Source: G965233625 sp965233625 (GTDB taxonomy: Bacteria; Planctomycetota; Planctomycetia; Pirellulales; Pirellulaceae). Taken from it: 64,000 nt of DNA. Position 1 is the first letter of the stretch. Every line of letters starts with the position of its first letter. This document shows, in pieces, positions 28,151-35,831 of this stretch. The notes under the pieces are model-generated. The model had not been told where the DNA came from and ran no database searches. It worked only from the letters and a program-made list of their open reading frames with translations. Position numbers and translations under genes: made by a program. The stretch lies in NCBI GenBank assembly GCA_965233625.1, contig OZ247499.1, positions 7,626,001 to 7,690,000 of the forward strand, written 5' to 3'.

Positions 28151-28210
28151 ACCGGGGTCCATCTTCTTCGAGGTTAAGCGAACAGATTGTCGCGTGATAC
28201 AACGCTTCGC

Positions 28211-29278
28211 CTACTTGTAATAGGCGGGTTTACGCGGTTTCACGCCTAGCTTCTCATAATTGAAACCAGCCTTCAGCGGCTTGTATTCGCCAGGTATGGC
28301 GACGGTCCGCTTGGCATCGATCCTATCTTCCATTCCCAGGCCCCAGTACACGGCGTTGACTGTGATCCGCCGGACGCCTTCATTCTGGAAGTCTTCAGCC
28401 GAGCCCATGGTGAAGTGGAAGATCCGCGACTTCCGCCCCTGATTTCCCGTCCACGTTTTTGTCCAGGCGACCGGCAACGGCTCTTTCTTCAGGTTCGGCG
28501 GCGCGTCTTTCTTCAGATTGATCAAAGGCTGGCCGAGCACCAGCGCTGTACAGTCATCAGGCATTGGGGCGTTCTCCGTATGGCAACGATAGACGTCGGA
28601 AGTGCCCCAGATATCGCTGACGCCCCGCAGCACCGGGTGCGACGCATTCTTTTTCACCACGATGCCACGCGTGGATTCGCGATGCCAGCCGCCATGATGG
28701 CCGCGGAATGTGCCTCCCAGCAACTGCTGAAGCGATACGCGCTGGCCGTCTTTCTTATAGCCCATGTCGCGCCAGAAACCATGATTCGCTGTCCGCAGGG
28801 CGATCAGCGGTTTGCCCGAATCAAAGTAGTCGTGGAAGTGCTTGAGATCTTCCTCCTTCAGTTGCATGAACCGCGACAGCAGAATCAGGCAGTCCGCCGT
28901 AGCAAGGTGCTGAAGCCCGGGTATGCGGTGCCGCCGGGTGTTGTCTTTGAATGGCGCCGGCAATGTTGGATCGACTTCACCCTCGTCGTTGACTGAGAAC
29001 AGCACCGTGCAGCTATATCCATGATGCTCCGAGAGCACGCGGGCCAGCATTGGCATGGACTGCTCGCTGCGGTATTCCTGCTCTGCCGCAATCAGCACAA
29101 CATGCTTACCCGCACCGGGGCCGTGACCGCCAGGGTAGGTCAGCCACAATTCACTCGATGGCACAGGGTGCGAGTTACCCTTCGACTCCGCCATCGCAAA
29201 CAGCGGCAACAATAGAATGAGCACCGGGGCAATAAGCCAGACGTTAGACCGCAACCACGCGGCTTGCAGAAGTTTCAT
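28211..29278 (-). CDS. Exported ThuA-like protein
   Basis: A 355-aa protein with an N-terminal signal or membrane anchor (WLIAPVLILLLPLFAMA). Residues about 55-320 match the ThuA-like/class I glutamine-amidotransferase-like fold common in planctomycetes: VVLIAAEQEYRSEQSMPMLARVL, PLIALRTANHGFW and GGTFRGHHGGWH. Such proteins are linked by context to sugar use but no reaction is established. It lies 71 bp after one sulfatase and 60 bp before another, in a single minus-strand unit. Confidence 0.85.
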   Translation of the reverse strand: MKLLQAAWLRSNVWLIAPVLILLLPLFAMAESKGNSHPVPSSELWLTYPGGHGPGAGKHVVLIAAEQEYRSEQSMPMLARVLSEHHGYSCTVLFSVNDEGEVDPTLPAPFKDNTRRHRIPGLQHLATADCLILLSRFMQLKEEDLKHFHDYFDSGKPLIALRTANHGFWRDMGYKKDGQRVSLQQLLGGTFRGHHGGWHRESTRGIVVKKNASHPVLRGVSDIWGTSDVYRCHTENAPMPDDCTALVLGQPLINLKKDAPPNLKKEPLPVAWTKTWTGNQGRKSRIFHFTMGSAEDFQNEGVRRITVNAVYWGLGMEDRIDAKRTVAIPGEYKPLKAGFNYEKLGVKPRKPAYYK

Positions 29279-29349
29279 GGTGTATCACGCTTTGAGAGTG
29301 TTTCCTTGAAGCGCCAGAGAAGCTCTGGTGCACGAAACGGTTGGCGGGA

Positions 29350-30819
29350 TCATTTGCCGGGTCGCCACGGCTGCGGCCCATCAGGCGTTTTGGGCTGCAG
29401 GAATTTCGCGTCCACGGATTTGTACCAGGCGTGAAGTTTGCCACGCATCTCTGCGACACGTTCCGGGTGTTTGCTGGCCACGTCGATGCGTTCGCCGATG
29501 TCGTCCTGCAGATTGTACAGGTGCACCCGTCCGTCTTCGTAGCGTTCTATCAACTTCCAGTCGCCGCTGCGGATAGCGCCGCCAGGGAAGCCGCCCTGAT
29601 TGCTGTAATGCGGATAGTGCCAGTAAAGCGCGTCGCGTTCGATCGTTGCTTCACCCTTTAATAACGGCTTGATATCCACGCCATCAATGGGGCCGCAACC
29701 CTTGGGCGTGGCGCCAGCGGCAGTGACAAAGGTTGGCATCAGGTCCGTACTCATCACGGGCACATCACAGACGCTGCCAGGTTCTGTCACTCCTGGCCAG
29801 CGGATCAGAAACGGTTCGCGGATACCGCCTTCATAAACCCAGCCCTTGCCGCCGCGTAGTGGCAGGTTCGATGTGGGCGAGCCTTCCGAAGTTGACAGCC
29901 CGCCATTGTCGGATGTGAAGCACACGACGACATCGTCACGTAGGTCCAATTCATCGATCTTCGCCAGCACTTTTCCAACCGCAGCGTCCATCGCTTCCAC
30001 CATCGCCGCATACACAGCGTGCTTCTGCAAGATGCGGACTTTCCGTTTGCCTTTGCCCAACGGCCACACCATTTCTTCTTCGCCAAACTCCTGGCCGTTG
30101 ATCGCTTCGGCCTTCTTCTTGTATTTCGCCACAAGGTCCGGCCGCCCGATCAGCGGCGTGTGCACTGAGTAGAAAGAGAGCAAGGCGAAAAATGGCTTCG
30201 TCTTGTTGGCTTCGATAAATTCGCAGGTTTCGCTTGCCAGGCGATCTGGCAGATGTTCGCCATCGGGTCCGTCGGATAAACGCGGATTGCCATAGGGCGA
30301 AAAGTATTTCTTCCCGCCGTAGGGGCCGCCACGCGAGAAACCGCCTTTGTTGACGTCGTATCCATGTTTCTCTGGCCAGAACTCTGCGGTGGGGCCGAGA
30401 TGCCATTTGCCGGCGAAAAATGTTGCATAGCCCTGCTGCTTCAGCGCCTCAGCAATGGTCACTTCCTCATGATCCAGCTTGTCGTGCAGCGGAGCTGATT
30501 TGAACATCCCGCTGCGACGCCCTGAAAAGAAGTTCGTGGCGTCTTTCCGCGTAGGATAACGGCCCGTCTGAACGCCGAACCTTGTTGGCGAGCAGACCGG
30601 GTTTGCCGCGTAACCGCTGGTGAATTTCATTCCCGAAGAGGCCAGCTTGCTGATGTGCGGCGTCTCGTAAAATGCGTTTTCGTTGTAAGGCTTTACGTCC
30701 ATGTAGCCGAGGTCATCCACCAGGAAGACCACAAAGCTTGGCTGTTTAGCGGAAACAGACGCTCCCGGGCAGCATAGGAAGAACAGGCAGAACAGTGCGC
30801 ATGGTAAAACAGATCGCAT
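29350..30819 (-). CDS. Sulfatase (formylglycine-dependent)
   Basis: 489 aa from the ATG at 30819, which has GAGGT eight to ten bases upstream and begins a signal peptide; the frame is open 18 codons further. The metal-binding FLVDDLGYMD, the modification site CSPTR at residues 76-80, FAGKWHLG and FTSDNGG motifs identify a type I sulfatase. The C-terminus (LYNLQDDIGERIDVASKHPE) is standard. It is the first gene of the sulfatase-ThuA-sulfatase-hydrolase run. It differs clearly from the second sulfatase, so two linkage specificities are likely. Confidence 0.93.
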   Translation of the reverse strand: MRSVLPCALFCLFFLCCPGASVSAKQPSFVVFLVDDLGYMDVKPYNENAFYETPHISKLASSGMKFTSGYAANPVCSPTRFGVQTGRYPTRKDATNFFSGRRSGMFKSAPLHDKLDHEEVTIAEALKQQGYATFFAGKWHLGPTAEFWPEKHGYDVNKGGFSRGGPYGGKKYFSPYGNPRLSDGPDGEHLPDRLASETCEFIEANKTKPFFALLSFYSVHTPLIGRPDLVAKYKKKAEAINGQEFGEEEMVWPLGKGKRKVRILQKHAVYAAMVEAMDAAVGKVLAKIDELDLRDDVVVCFTSDNGGLSTSEGSPTSNLPLRGGKGWVYEGGIREPFLIRWPGVTEPGSVCDVPVMSTDLMPTFVTAAGATPKGCGPIDGVDIKPLLKGEATIERDALYWHYPHYSNQGGFPGGAIRSGDWKLIERYEDGRVHLYNLQDDIGERIDVASKHPERVAEMRGKLHAWYKSVDAKFLQPKTPDGPQPWRPGK

Positions 30820-31190
30820 GGATTGGACCTCAAAACATCGTGGCGACAGCAGTGTAGCCCCGATTCTAATCAAACGCTCAGCCCGGCGCCGGGAGTCAGC
30901 GACGTTTGGTCCTTCAGCCGCTGAAAATGGCGAGTGAGGGTTATGACGCGGACAATTGATTTTTTGTCCGGCACACGGACGCGACCTGATTTCTGAAGCC
31001 TGTTATTTGACGTAAGTCTCTGCGATACGGTAAGATAAGGTGATCGGCCGGCCGGTTTTTCCAGAGTCGATCCGCACGAAGTCTCGAAATATATGCGTTT
31101 AATAACGCATCTGAGTACATCCGCGGCATCCAGACGCTTTAGGTAGGAAGACCCGCGCGGGCCAGCGCGAACACATGAGGAGAACAATAT
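30820..31190. other. Divergent intergenic region (371 bp)
   Basis: It separates the sulfatase run (minus) from module 2 (plus). It holds a good plus-strand promoter candidate at 31007-31036, listed separately, leaving a leader of about 150 nt before the module 2 gene. No RNA gene or riboswitch was recognised. Confidence 0.45.
31007..31036 (+). promoter_or_regulatory. Predicted sigma70-type promoter for module 2
   Basis: TTGACG (31007-31012) and TAAGAT (31031-31036) are separated by 18 bp, close to consensus on both boxes. The first gene downstream starts at 31191 with a strong AGGAG site. Confidence 0.5.
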
Positions 31191-32939
31191 ATGCTGTGGC
31201 GAAAAAGTCTTGCCCCTCTGTCAGGGGCGTTTGCAACACTTGCGGCAGGCATTTTGCTGACGGGTGCCGTCTATGCTGCCGAGCCGGAAACGACCAAAGC
31301 GGAAGCAGTCCCGGTCGACTTCAACATTCCGCAAGTCGGGAAGATCAACGAGAAAATCGCGGCTCAATGGGCCGATGCACAGATCACGCCCTCCGCCTAC
31401 GCAAATGATGGCGAGTGGTGCCGCCGGGTGTATCTCGACGTTATCGGGCGGATTCCGTCTTTTAACGAATTGAGGGATTTCGTCACCAGCAAAAGCCCGA
31501 CCAAGAAGGTCGATCTGCTGAACAAACTGCTGTACGACGAAGACTACACCGAAGAATACGCCCGCAACTGGACCACGTTATGGACCAATACGCTGATTGG
31601 CCGCAATGGCGGCAACGATCGCCGTTCGCTGATTAGCCGTCCCGGCATGCAGAAGTATCTGCGTGACTCGTTCGCCCGCAACAAGCCTTACAACAAGATG
31701 GCTTACGAGCTTGTGACGGCCAAAGGCGCAACCACGCCTGGGCATGAGAATTTCAACGGCGCCACCAACTTCCTGGTGATGAAGCTCGAAGAGAAAGCCA
31801 CTCAGGCCACCGCCGATGTATCGAAGGTGTTCCTAGGTCTGCAGGTGCAGTGCACGCAGTGCCACAACCATCCGTTTAACGAATGGAAGCAGCAGAAATT
31901 CTGGGAGATGAACGCCTTCTTCCGTCAGACAACCGCCCTGCGGCGCTTTGTCGATGGCACCCGCGACATCGAGTACGTGGAACTGGACAACCAGGATTTC
32001 GCTGGCGAAAGCAACGATCCCGAAGAAGCAGAAGTTTACTACGAACTGCGTAACGGAGAGATGCGTGCCGCCTACCCTGTATTTGTCGACGGCACCTCCA
32101 TCAAGTCGGTTGGCTACGTTGACGAAGTGGATCGCCGCACGGAACTCGGCAAGTTGATGATGCAGTCAGAGTATCTCGACAAGATGGCCGTTAACCGCAT
32201 GTGGGCCCACTTCTTCGGCTACGGATTCACCAAGCCGATTGACGACCTCGGCCCGCACAATACGCCAACACACCCTGAACTGCTTGAATATCTCGGCGCC
32301 GAATTCCGTAAGAACAGCTACAACCAGAAAGAGCTGATCAAGTGGATCGCACTGTCGCAGCCATATGGACTGTCCAGTCGTTTGAACGACTCTAACAAAG
32401 TCGATGATCCTTCGCTGGGCGAAGATCCGAAATTCAGCCACTTCTACATGCGGCAGATGCGTGCGGAAGAGCTGTACGAGTCTCTGCTTGTTGCCACTCA
32501 GGCTCACAAAACCCGTGGCAGCTATGAAGAGCAGGAGAAGCAAAAGAGCGAATGGTTGCGGCAGTTTGTCGTAGCGTTTGGCACCGACGAAGGTGATGAG
32601 ACTACCACCTTCAATGGCACCATCCCGCAGGCTCTGATGCTGTTCAACGGTGAACTGATTAAGCAGGCTACCGACGGCAAACAAGGCAGCTTCTTGCATC
32701 AGGTTGCCAACAACCAGAAGGCGTCGAACAAACAGCGGATCGACTACCTGTTCCTCGCTGCGTTGAGCCGCCCACCATCTCAGCGTGAGATGGGCATTGC
32801 CAACAAACTGCTCCAGGCCCGTATGCTGGAAGCACGCCAGAAACGCGATGCCAAACTGCTGGCGGAGGCAAATACGGCGGCGCTCCAGGATATCTTCTGG
32901 GCGATCCTCAACAGCAACGAATTTATTCTCAATCACTAA
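31191..32939 (+). CDS. DUF1549-DUF1553 exported protein without PSCyt1 domain (module 2)
   Basis: A 582-aa exported protein (signal peptide to about residue 30, GAVYAAEP) with a clear AGGAG ribosome site. DUF1549 begins almost at once (RRVYLDVIGRIPSFNELRDF) and contains one CxxCH, CTQCHNHP, starting at residue 221. DUF1553 follows (YLDKMAVNRMWAHFFGYG, PTHPELLEYLGAEF) and the protein ends SNEFILNH. Unlike most other modules it lacks the N-terminal PSCyt1 cytochrome. Its heme motif belongs to the CxQCHNHP type shared with module 6. The DUF1501 partner follows after 82 bp. Confidence 0.9.
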   Translation: MLWRKSLAPLSGAFATLAAGILLTGAVYAAEPETTKAEAVPVDFNIPQVGKINEKIAAQWADAQITPSAYANDGEWCRRVYLDVIGRIPSFNELRDFVTSKSPTKKVDLLNKLLYDEDYTEEYARNWTTLWTNTLIGRNGGNDRRSLISRPGMQKYLRDSFARNKPYNKMAYELVTAKGATTPGHENFNGATNFLVMKLEEKATQATADVSKVFLGLQVQCTQCHNHPFNEWKQQKFWEMNAFFRQTTALRRFVDGTRDIEYVELDNQDFAGESNDPEEAEVYYELRNGEMRAAYPVFVDGTSIKSVGYVDEVDRRTELGKLMMQSEYLDKMAVNRMWAHFFGYGFTKPIDDLGPHNTPTHPELLEYLGAEFRKNSYNQKELIKWIALSQPYGLSSRLNDSNKVDDPSLGEDPKFSHFYMRQMRAEELYESLLVATQAHKTRGSYEEQEKQKSEWLRQFVVAFGTDEGDETTTFNGTIPQALMLFNGELIKQATDGKQGSFLHQVANNQKASNKQRIDYLFLAALSRPPSQREMGIANKLLQARMLEARQKRDAKLLAEANTAALQDIFWAILNSNEFILNH

Positions 32940-33021
32940 TCGCGGGCGGACACGGTCGCAAATTAAAACGCGGCCTTAACCCACGCGTATCAATTCAAAA
33001 ATAAAGAAAAGGAACATAACC

Positions 33022-34290
33022 ATGAACTTCAAGACTCCAACGGGAATGAACCGGCGGCACTTTATGTCGCATCTGGCTGGCGCCTCGGCGGTGACGGCGA
33101 CGGCTTTGTCGATGGGCCACAGCATTCAGGCCAATGCGGCCGATCTGAAGAAACGCCGTAAGAGCGCCATTCTGCTTTGGATGGGCGGCGGTCCTTCAAC
33201 CATCGATATGTGGGATCTCAAGCCCGGCGCCCCGACCGGCGGCCCGTTCAAACCGATCAGCACGTCGGGCGATGTGCAGATCAGCGAACATCTGCCGATG
33301 ATGGCCAAGCAGATGCACAACATGGCGATCATCCGTTCGATGAACACCCGCGAAGCCGATCACGGCCGCGGCCGCTATTACATGCACACCGGCTACGTGC
33401 CCAACCCCAACATGGAGCACCCCAGCTACGGCGCCGTGCTCTCGCACGAACTGATCGACCAGCGGAAAGAGCTGGAGATCCCGCCCTTTGTCAGCATCGG
33501 CGGCAACAGCGCCGGACCGGGCTTCCTGGGCATGGCCTTCGCGCCGTTCTCGGTCAGCAGCACCGGCCAGGTCCGCAACCTGAAAATGGGCGTCGAGCAG
33601 AGCCGTCTGGAACAGCGGATGGCCGCGCTTGAGCTGGTCGAAAAAGGCTTCATCGGTCAGAAACGCGGCTCCGCCGCTGAAGACCACATGAAGATCCTGA
33701 AGAAGACGCTGAATCTGATGACCAGCAAGCAGATGGACGCCTTCAAGGTCAACAAAGAAGATCCAGCCATCCTCGAGCGTTATGGCGACAACGCCTTCGG
33801 CCGTAGCTGCCTGATGGCCCGGCGTCTGGTCGAAACCGGCGTGCCGTTTGTGGAAGTGGACAACGGTGGTTGGGACAACCACCAAGGAATTCACACCACG
33901 CTGAAAGACAACAAGCTGCCGATGATTGACCGCGGCATGAGCGCCCTGGTCGAAGATCTGGAGCAGCGTGGTCTGCTGGAAGATACGGCCATCATCTGGA
34001 TGGGCGAATTCAGCCGCACGCCCCGCATCAACGGCAACGGCGGCCGCGATCACTGGGCCCGCGCGTGGAGCGTGGTTGTCGGCGGCGGCGGCATGAAAGG
34101 TGGCATCGCCGTAGGCGCCACCAACGCAGACGGCACCCGTGTGGACACGCAGCCCTACACCTCGCAGGACGTGATGGCTTCGGTCTGCAAGGCCCTGGGC
34201 ATCAACCTCGAGACCACCTTCACCGCCAACAACGGCCGCCCCATGAAGATCGCCAACGGCGGCAAAGTCATCAACGAACTGTTCGCGTAG
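33022..34290 (+). CDS. DUF1501 Tat-exported protein (module 2)
   Basis: A 422-aa DUF1501 protein with an AAGGA ribosome site and a twin-arginine signal (NRRHFMSHLAG). Metal-site-type motifs are GGGPSTIDMWD, GGWDNHQG, WMGEFSRTP, GGRDHWARAW. It is about 40-50 residues shorter than the WGGEF-type DUF1501 proteins, lacks their HxHDLHATILHLLG segment and ends INELFA. It closely parallels the module 6 partner in these features. A strong terminator follows. Confidence 0.92.
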   Translation: MNFKTPTGMNRRHFMSHLAGASAVTATALSMGHSIQANAADLKKRRKSAILLWMGGGPSTIDMWDLKPGAPTGGPFKPISTSGDVQISEHLPMMAKQMHNMAIIRSMNTREADHGRGRYYMHTGYVPNPNMEHPSYGAVLSHELIDQRKELEIPPFVSIGGNSAGPGFLGMAFAPFSVSSTGQVRNLKMGVEQSRLEQRMAALELVEKGFIGQKRGSAAEDHMKILKKTLNLMTSKQMDAFKVNKEDPAILERYGDNAFGRSCLMARRLVETGVPFVEVDNGGWDNHQGIHTTLKDNKLPMIDRGMSALVEDLEQRGLLEDTAIIWMGEFSRTPRINGNGGRDHWARAWSVVVGGGGMKGGIAVGATNADGTRVDTQPYTSQDVMASVCKALGINLETTFTANNGRPMKIANGGKVINELFA

Positions 34291-34327
34291 AACAGCGTCC
34301 ACAAAGTACCGGGCGGAAGCCAAAGCG

Positions 34328-34367
34328 AACCGCCGCTGACTCACCAGGATTCAGCGGCGGTTTTTTT
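34328..34367 (+). terminator. Rho-independent terminator after module 2
   Basis: A perfect 10-bp stem, CCGCCGCTGA (34330-34339) and TCAGCGGCGG (34351-34360), with an 11-nt loop and seven T residues. AA before the stem can extend pairing with the first Ts. It separates module 2 from the convergent module 3; on the minus strand it has only a short T-tract, so it is mainly one-directional. Confidence 0.9.
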
Positions 34368-34426
34368 GTTGTGTTAGCCGGGCGATGTTTTCATATATCT
34401 GTATCGCCTCGATGTGCCAGGCAGTG

Positions 34427-35818
34427 TTAGGACAGCACGCCCTGGACCACTGCTCCGTCGACATCCGTAGGCGTGTAGTCCCGCCCGCCGTAGCGGAATT
34501 GCAGCTTCTGATGGTCGATACCTAGTAGGTGTAATATCGTGGCGTGCAGATCGCGGGCGTGCACCTTTTCTTCCTCGGCGTACCAGCCAAGTTCATCGGT
34601 GGCGCCGTGCCGGATGCCGCCTTTAACTCCGCCACCCGCCAGCCAGTACGTAAATCCGGCGCCATTGTGGTCGCGGCCGAAACTCTTGTCTTTCATGTCT
34701 TCGATGGCCGGCGTGCGGCCGAATTCTCCGCCCCACACAAGCAGCGTTTCATCCCATAGGCCGCGCTGTTTCAGATCCGTCATCAGCGCCGCAATCGGAG
34801 CGTCAACATTGCGGGCGGCGCCGGCCAGGTTGCGTTGCAGGTCGTTATGACTATCCCAGCCGCCTTGGCTGATCTCGATGAAACGCACACCCGCCTCCGC
34901 CATCCGCCGCGCAAGCAGGCACTGGACAGCGAAGGGGCGGGCCTTCTTACCGATGCCATACAGGTCGAGCGTGTGCTGGCTTTCGTCTTTGAAGTCAAAC
35001 AGCTTCGGCACGGCGGACTGCATGCGGTAAGCCCGCTCGTAAGATTCGATGACCGCGTCAACCTGAGTATCGTCCTGCTTGCTGCGGAACTGCTGGTTCA
35101 GACTTTGTATGTATTGCAACTGGCGTTGCTGCCGCTCACCGGCCATATGACGATTCGTTACGTTGCGGATGGCCTTCGATAAATCCGGGTCCAGCCCCAC
35201 ATTCCGCATGATTGTTGAGTGATGCTGCGCGGGCAGAAAGGCATTGGAATAACAACCGGCCGGGATATTGCGATCGCGCGGGTTGACGACGATATAGCCG
35301 GGCAACTCTTCGGTTTCGGCGCCGAGTCCATACGTAATCCAGGACCCCATAGAAGGCCGCGATAAGCGGAAGTCGCCCGTGTGCATAATCACGCAGCCGG
35401 GCGTGTGAATTCCCGTCTCGTGATGCATGCTGTTGATCAGGCAGAGATCATCAGCGTGCCGGGCAATTTCCGGGAAGAGTTCGCTGATCCACAGGCCGCT
35501 CTCGCCATGTTGCGAAAACTTGAACGGCGATTGCTGCATCACCGAGTCTTTGTGCCCGGTGCCCCCCGCTTTGGGCTGATCATACGGCGGCCGCTTACCA
35601 GTGTATTTTGCAAGGGCAGGCTTGTAATCGAACGTGTCGACGTGCGAAGGGCCCCCTTCCATGAACATGAAGATGACACGCTTCACCTTCGGCGTGAAAT
35701 GCGGTCGAGGGGTCGTTGAGCCTGCCCGCGATTGTTGCTCCAACGCCTGGAAGGCAAGGCTGCCGAAACCGGCAGCACTAAGCTGCAACGCACGTCTGCG
35801 GGAAATGTGTTGATGCAT
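34427..35818 (-). CDS. DUF1501 Tat-exported protein (module 3)
   Basis: 463 aa from the ATG at 35818, chosen because AGGA lies six bases upstream, it follows the preceding stop by 13 bp, and it starts the twin-arginine signal (SRRRALQLSAAG). The frame is open 36 codons further into the upstream gene. Motifs: GGPSHVDTFDYKP, GGWDSHND, WGGEFGRTP, FGRDHNGAG and HARDLHATILHLLG. It is last in the four-gene unit headed by the ECF sigma factor. Confidence 0.92.
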   Translation of the reverse strand: MHQHISRRRALQLSAAGFGSLAFQALEQQSRAGSTTPRPHFTPKVKRVIFMFMEGGPSHVDTFDYKPALAKYTGKRPPYDQPKAGGTGHKDSVMQQSPFKFSQHGESGLWISELFPEIARHADDLCLINSMHHETGIHTPGCVIMHTGDFRLSRPSMGSWITYGLGAETEELPGYIVVNPRDRNIPAGCYSNAFLPAQHHSTIMRNVGLDPDLSKAIRNVTNRHMAGERQQRQLQYIQSLNQQFRSKQDDTQVDAVIESYERAYRMQSAVPKLFDFKDESQHTLDLYGIGKKARPFAVQCLLARRMAEAGVRFIEISQGGWDSHNDLQRNLAGAARNVDAPIAALMTDLKQRGLWDETLLVWGGEFGRTPAIEDMKDKSFGRDHNGAGFTYWLAGGGVKGGIRHGATDELGWYAEEEKVHARDLHATILHLLGIDHQKLQFRYGGRDYTPTDVDGAVVQGVLS

Positions 35819-35831
35819 TTTTTCCTGTTGC

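Noticed and set aside
33196..34344. Long antisense open frame (about 380 codons) opposite the module 2 DUF1501 gene
   Set aside because: It mirrors a well-supported DUF1501 gene, has no recognisable domain or start signal and arises from codon bias in GC-rich DNA.
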